This document shows, one piece after another, positions 6,991 to 10,956 of a stretch of 10,956 nt of DNA. Origin of the DNA: Sporisorium sorghi (taxonomy: Eukaryota; Basidiomycota; Ustilaginomycetes; Ustilaginales; Ustilaginaceae); assembly GCA_023212695.1 (NCBI GenBank), contig JALCCG010000406.1, positions 1-10,956 of the forward strand, given 5' to 3'. The notes beneath the pieces are model-generated. The model did no database searches and had not been told where the DNA came from. It saw nothing but the letters and a program-made list of their open reading frames with translations. The translations under genes were made by a program, and so were the position numbers. Positions within the stretch are counted from its first letter, which is position 1; every line of letters begins with the position of its first letter.

Positions 6991-8817
6991 TTAATCGAAG
7001 ACGACCTTCTTGCCCTGTGGCTTGACCTGCGCCATGAGCTCCTTCTGCTTCTGCTTTGCGATCCATGACGGGTGCATCTCCTGCGATTTCGGCGTGGGCG
7101 CTGACTTCTGCACACCATTCCTGCCTCCCGCCTCCTGCACCGGCACCGGCACTGACGCTGCAGGCGGCGCTCTAACCCTCGCCACCCTCGGCTGCTTCGG
7201 CAGCGGTGCGACCGGCCCGCCCCACCCGCCGTCCTTCTTCGCCGGAGCCTGGAACGCCGGCGGCCTCTGCCTTCCACTCCCCCCTTTCCCGTTAGTTGCG
7301 CTGGCACGCTCGAGCTTGGCCTGCTTGTGCTTCTCGCGCATCTTGATGTGGTTGGCGTTGGAGCCGTACTTTTTCTCGTAGAGCGCTTTGCGTGCGCGCT
7401 GGCCCATGCGGTTCTTGCGTTCCTTTTTGCCCGATTTGAGTTCTGACAGGTCGCGGTCGGCTAGGTCGGCTTCGGCGTCCGACCACTCGTCGTCCGAGCG
7501 CCCGGCGATGAAGCCGGTCGAGAGGGTGGGGAGGAATGTTGAGGTCGCTTTGGGCTTTTTGGATGGTTTGGAGGAGGAGGAGGTGGTGGTGGTGGTGGAT
7601 TTGCGTTTGTGAGGTCGAGAGGTGGACGAGTCCGAGTCGGAGTCTGAGCTGTCATCTTCGTCTTCGTCTGACATTGATGCTTCGCTGTCGTCGTCGTCGT
7701 CGTCGTCGTCGTCGCCTGAGGCATCGTCGTCGCTGGATTCGTCCGACTCGTGCCTAGTCTTTCGCTTTCGCTTCGTCGGCATCTCCTCTTCGGACTCGGA
7801 CCCGGACTCGACGTCAGAGTCGGACCCGATCATGCCGTCCCACTGCGACAAATCGCCCAACACCTTCATCTTTTCACTTCCGATCCGCATGAGCTCCTCC
7901 TCATCCACATCTCCCTCTTCACCCTCATCCTCGTCGTCGACCAAAGGCAAGCGACGAGGCGCATCATCGTCCTCGTCTGAATCCGATTCGTCCTCTGACC
8001 CGGACCATTCGCGTTCTCCCTCCTCTTCTTGTTGTTTCGCCTTGCCCTTACCCTTTGGATCCGGATCTACTTGAGCTTTGGTGGAAGTGGCAGGCTCGAT
8101 GCCCGCAAGCTTCTTGAGCTCGTCGACGAACCTGCCCACCTGGTCGGCGAGCACTTTGGACGACGTGATTTTCGCCTTGGCCTTCTCGAGCGCCTTGTCG
8201 CCCTCCACCGCCACGGGATCGCTGAGCACTGCCTCGCCCAGCAGCTCTTCCTCCCTCACCATTTTGAGGTAGAGGTATTCTTCTTCGTCCGCACTGGCAA
8301 GCTCGGCGGGGCGGGGCAGAAGCTTGGCCTTGACCATCTTGGTCACGAGCGCACGGCCAGCTAGCAGCGCAGTGTCGATCGACTTGAGCGCTGCGAGCTC
8401 TTTCTCTGCCGCAGCGGCCTGGTCGGCGAGGGAGGTCTCCTTTTGCAAGCCTTTGAGCTTCTTGACGAGTTTTTGCACTTCGAACGTCTTGCTCTTCTTG
8501 GCGGTGGCCCGGAGCGTCTTGGCGACATGGTGCAGCTTGGTTCGTGCCTTGGCTGCGTCGATTGCGGGGCGGGCAGGAAGCAGGGATTCTTCGTCGTCAT
8601 CACTATCTGAGCCGACACTCTGTTCTGCGCCAGTCACAGCGTCCTCATCGGATTCGGAGCCAGAGTCGGTGTCGGAAGCTTGGTCTGGATCCGAGTTGCT
8701 GGCAGAGGTTGCCTGTTCCACCTGCATGGCTGATCGGCTGGACGATGCTTCCGATGACGAGGACTCGGACGGTGAGGGCGAAAGCGCCTTGCGCTTGGTC
8801 GCGGATCTAGGACCCAT
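6991..8817 (-). CDS. BUD22: Bud22/SRFBP1-family nucleolar ribosome-biogenesis protein
   Basis: Intronless gene of 608 residues; yeast Bud22 has 519. In yeast Bud22 is a nucleolar factor needed for early 18S rRNA maturation and small-subunit assembly. The N-terminal helical part (about 91-240) has the family start KLHHVAKTLRATAKKSKTFE (94-113), then a Lys/Leu-rich coiled region. A long acidic Ser/Asp/Glu region (266-400) is broken by a basic stretch (348-356), and the Asp run at 369-377 comes from a 27-bp GTC repeat on the plus strand. The C-terminal signature follows: FLPTLSTGFIAG (428-439), KKERKNRMGQRARKALYEKKYG (464-485) and the tail HPSWIAKQKQKE...GKKVVFD (582-608), which parallels the end of vertebrate SRFBP1. 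The first 80 residues are Ser/Asp-rich and disordered. The start at 8817 is the only good ATG before this. It is divergent from the amidohydrolase gene. Confidence 0.92.
   Translation of the reverse strand: MGPRSATKRKALSPSPSESSSSEASSSRSAMQVEQATSASNSDPDQASDTDSGSESDEDAVTGAEQSVGSDSDDDEESLLPARPAIDAAKARTKLHHVAKTLRATAKKSKTFEVQKLVKKLKGLQKETSLADQAAAAEKELAALKSIDTALLAGRALVTKMVKAKLLPRPAELASADEEEYLYLKMVREEELLGEAVLSDPVAVEGDKALEKAKAKITSSKVLADQVGRFVDELKKLAGIEPATSTKAQVDPDPKGKGKAKQQEEEGEREWSGSEDESDSDEDDDAPRRLPLVDDEDEGEEGDVDEEELMRIGSEKMKVLGDLSQWDGMIGSDSDVESGSESEEEMPTKRKRKTRHESDESSDDDASGDDDDDDDDDSEASMSDEDEDDSSDSDSDSSTSRPHKRKSTTTTTSSSSKPSKKPKATSTFLPTLSTGFIAGRSDDEWSDAEADLADRDLSELKSGKKERKNRMGQRARKALYEKKYGSNANHIKMREKHKQAKLERASATNGKGGSGRQRPPAFQAPAKKDGGWGGPVAPLPKQPRVARVRAPPAASVPVPVQEAGGRNGVQKSAPTPKSQEMHPSWIAKQKQKELMAQVKPQGKKVVFD
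7687..7713. repeat. Coding trinucleotide repeat (GTC)9
   Basis: Nine GTC units on the plus strand encode the Asp run at about residues 369-377 of Bud22 on the minus strand. The surrounding 7570-7740 is also rich in GAG, GTG and TCG triplets encoding Ser/Thr/Asp tracts, so this area is prone to in-frame length change. Confidence 0.9.
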
Positions 8818-9158
8818 GCTGGTCTAGCGCAGATGAGAGCAGCTTTGATGGAAGGGATGGATTGAAGAGGAGCAGGAAGAAAGTTGCTTCGAGTGGAGAA
8901 ATCGAGAAAGAATTCCAAAAATTTCAATCTCGGAAGACGGGAAAGAAACCCTTTGAGAAAGCTCTAACACGCTCAAGAAAAACAAGTGGCGATTTAGCCG
9001 GCGTCCATCAAGGCGAATTTGGAAGAGGTTGCCCTTTTGCTTGGCTTCCTCCCACGAGAGCTTCGAGATATCCTTATCAGCCAGCTCCAGCCACTCGAGC
9101 CGTGGAACCACCATCTACCACGCCTTCGCCGAGCAAGACAGGCACGGTTACGATCGAG
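8818..9158. promoter_or_regulatory. Divergent promoter region of BUD22 and the amidohydrolase
   Basis: 341 bp between divergent ATGs. The BUD22 side is pyrimidine-rich in its own sense. A GATA-type core, CTGATAA on the minus strand, lies at 9080-9074, about 80 bp before the amidohydrolase ATG. No TATA box is evident. The amidohydrolase frame is open back to an ATG at 8862, but the translated stretch is basic and featureless and probably not part of the protein. Confidence 0.5.
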
Positions 9159-10712
9159 ATGCTGTTGAGACCGCTCATCGCAGCGCGTACTGCATCCAGG
9201 CATGCTGCTGCGTTGCGACACGCTCCAAGCGCCGTTCGATGGTACACACCGGGCAAGCTGCACATCAACGCGGACCGCATGATGAAGACGCTGCACGACA
9301 CTTGCGAATGGGGAGCAGCTCATCGATACGGCGACGGCACTTTTGAAACGGGTATGGCTCGCTTGACACTGGACGAGAACGACGCAATCGCCAGACGTTG
9401 GTTGTCGGACGAAGCACAAAAACTCGGCTGCTCGGTGACCGTCGACGAGATGGGCAACATGTTTATGGTGCGCGCTGGCAAAAAAGCTGGGCCACCCACG
9501 GCAATGGGCAGCCACCTCGACACGCAGCCCACAGGTGGGAGATACGACGGCATCCTCGGCGTCATGGCAGGTCTCGAAGCGCTTCGCACCATGGACGAGC
9601 ACAACATCGAGACCGAATACCCCGTCGCCCTCGTCAACTGGACCAACGAGGAAGGCGCGCGCTTCCCGCAGTCCATCGTCGGCTCCGGCGTGTGGTGCCA
9701 CGACGTACCGCTCGCAAAAGCCTGGGGGCTGAAAGACGTCAAGGACGAAAAGCTGACCATGAAGTCCGAGCTGGCCAAGGTCGGGTTTCTGGGAACGACA
9801 CGCTGCAGCCACGAAGCGACACCGCTCGCAGCGCATTTCGAGCTGCACATCGAACAGGGTCCCATCTTGGAAGCAAGCGGGAAGAAGGTTGGGGTTGTTC
9901 AGGGCGGTCAGGCGTACAAGTGGTTCGATATCAATGTTTGTGGGCGAGAGTGTCATACGGGCTCGACGCCGTTTGATACGCGCTCGGATGCGATGTTGTG
10001 CGCATCGAGGATCATTGTTGAGAGCAACCGCATCGCCAAGCAGCACCAAGGGCTGGCTAGCACGGTAAGTGATTTGCCTTGATCAGCTAGGATGCATCCG
10101 TTTACCGATAGAGTCTCATTTCCACCCCTTTTGGAGATTGCAGGGCATCCTCCGCCTCTCACCGGGCAGCGTCAACACCTGCCCCGGCCACGTCTTTTTC
10201 ACGCTAGACGTCCGCCATCCCTCGACCGACAAGCTCGCCACGCTCTGCAGCGAGATCGAAGCCGCCGCGCACCGCATCGCCTCACACGACAGCGAAAAGG
10301 GATGCACGCTCGACTGGCTCGAAACCTTCCACAGCCCCGCCATCACCTTCCACCCGGACTGCATCTCAAGCGTGCGCACAGCAGCCGAGGCGCACTACGG
10401 CCCCGAGCAGACCGCCGACATCTACAGCGGTGCTGGGCACGACACGTGTTCGACGAGTAAAGTGTGCCCTTCGAGCATGATCTTTGTCACGAGCAAGGAC
10501 GGGGTCTCGCACAACCCGAGGGAGTATTCTTCGCCGGAAGACTGGTATGTAGAGTGACTGTGGGAGTGTGAAAGAGGGAGGGCGGATTGAAGACTGACTC
10601 GCGCAAATTCTAACTCTGATGCGTCCGTTGTTGGGTGCCGCTAAACAGTGCGATTGGAGCACAGGTGCTGATGGACGCGGCCCTGCTGTACGACTCTCGA
10701 CGATCGAGCTAG
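9159..10712 (+). CDS. M20-family amidohydrolase, beta-ureidopropionase / N-carbamoyl-L-amino-acid hydrolase type (join 9159-10064, 10144-10544, 10649-10712)
   Basis: Three exons give 456 residues of the hydantoinase/carbamoylase branch of the M20 di-metal hydrolases. These cleave N-carbamoyl amides, releasing CO2 and ammonia, for example N-carbamoyl-beta-alanine in pyrimidine breakdown (yeast-type PYD3) or allantoate. Family metal ligands are visible: His119 in GSHLDTQPTGG, Asp130 in GGRYDGILG, Glu164/165 in NEEGARF, His230 in ELHIEQGP, and His401 in SGAGHDT. CHTGSTPFDTRSD (265-277) is the lid/dimerisation motif. The C-terminus CAIGAQVLMDAALLYD, restored by the second intron, is typical. Length fits the family (about 410-460). 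Residues 1-30 have several Arg and no acidic residue (MLLRPLIAARTASRH...), suggesting mitochondrial targeting. The ATG at 9159 was chosen for this; an in-frame ATG at 8862 would add 99 unconvincing residues. Exact substrate cannot be fixed from sequence: beta-ureidopropionase is the best guess, allantoate or other carbamoyl amino acids the alternatives. Confidence 0.88.
10065..10143 (+). other. Intron 1 of the amidohydrolase gene (79 nt)
   Basis: Donor GTAAGT, acceptor GATTGCAG ending at 10143, phase 0 between Thr302 and Gly303. It is the only intron in the window without a CTGAC branch-like pentamer. The in-frame TGA at 10080 shows that it must be removed. Confidence 0.88.
10545..10648 (+). 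other. Intron 2 of the amidohydrolase gene (104 nt)
   Basis: Donor GTATGT, acceptor CTAAACAG ending at 10648. Branch candidates are CTGAC at 10594-10598 and CTAAC at 10610-10614. Phase 2; the split codon gives Cys436 and opens the conserved family C-terminus. It is the longest intron in the window. Confidence 0.85.
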
Positions 10713-10828
10713 ATGTGGCTTGTGGTGGAGCTGAGCAAGAGCTTGTAGAAGGGCTGGCTGTTTTCATCCGTAGAAGCCCCGTAATCTTGAGCTTCTGCTG
10801 TGGAATCGGATGTCGATGTGCACCCTTC

Positions 10829-10829
<1 letters not shown>

Positions 10830-10858
<29 letters not shown>
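10830..10858. repeat. Uninterrupted run of 29 G
   Basis: A pure G homopolymer followed directly by CCCC, 117 bp downstream of the amidohydrolase stop. It could form G-quadruplexes, or could mark a sequencing or assembly boundary. No gene is supported in the remaining 98 bases to the right; frames crossing the run on the minus strand read as polyproline and look spurious. Confidence 0.9.
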
Positions 10859-10863
<5 letters not shown>

Positions 10864-10956
10864 CCTGTTTGCCACGCCGACTGGGCTTTGAGCGTCGCGT
10901 GGGTGCTTGGCTGGGTGGCGGTGCTGCTAGAGTAGGCGCGCCGGGCGTCGTGCGCC

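Noticed and set aside
5742..7307. 521-codon open frame antisense to homoserine dehydrogenase
   Set aside because: It is Arg-rich with no recognisable domain, mirrors the codon bias of the real gene on the plus strand, and runs into the Bud22 gene in a second frame. It is a shadow frame of GC-rich coding DNA.
8994..10049. 351-codon open frame antisense to the amidohydrolase
   Set aside because: No family motif is present, and the opposite strand has an unambiguous enzyme with all metal ligands. It is a shadow frame.
10366..10875. Polyproline minus-strand frame across the G run
   Set aside because: It starts at a non-ATG codon, its proline run is only the homopolymer translated, and it overlaps confirmed exons of the amidohydrolase.

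Overview
The window reads as compact, GC-rich nuclear DNA from a fungus. It has seven protein-coding genes, and four of them carry short introns (75-104 nt). Every intron has a GT donor and an AG acceptor, and six of the seven have a CTGAC branch-point-like pentamer. The protein families (fungal riboflavin synthase, monofunctional homoserine dehydrogenase, Bud22) and the gene architecture suggest a basidiomycete, most likely a smut relative (Ustilaginomycotina). The genus-level placement is inference from style, because no marker gene is present. No transposase, rRNA, tRNA, CRISPR array or bacterial operon was seen.

Layout: the seven genes alternate strand perfectly (+ - + - + - +). Left to right: (1) a WKF-domain, probably nucleolar protein, 226-1269 (+); (2) a small cysteine-rich, probably secreted protein, 1723-1331 (-), one intron; (3) an uncharacterised 525-residue protein, 2496-4313 (+), three introns; (4) riboflavin synthase, 5334-4375 (-), with a 16-nt first exon; (5) homoserine dehydrogenase, 5748-6890 (+), intronless; (6) Bud22/SRFBP1-family ribosome-biogenesis protein, 8817-6991 (-), intronless; (7) M20-family N-carbamoyl-amino-acid/beta-ureidopropionate-type amidohydrolase, 9159-10712 (+), two introns. 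Convergent stops are only 61, 61 and 100 bp apart. Divergent starts are 772, 413 and 341 bp apart and hold the promoters.

The genes do not form one pathway. Two (1 and 6) belong to nucleolar ribosome biogenesis and share acidic/basic low-complexity tracts. Three (4, 5 and 7) are metabolic: flavin synthesis, the threonine/methionine branch of the aspartate pathway, and nitrogen release from carbamoyl compounds. Genes 2 and 3 have no function I can name. The most interesting are the secreted cysteine-rich protein with its own TATA-like box, the orphan gene 3, and the patterned riboflavin synthase/homoserine dehydrogenase divergent promoter (four ACCGC/GCGGT pentamers, a GATA palindrome and a Gcn4-like TGACTC).

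The window is edged by two homopolymer tracts: an interrupted T tract at 52-108 and an uninterrupted 29-G run at 10830-10858. The G run may be a real repeat or an assembly artefact. I did not find a convincing wholly new molecular system here.
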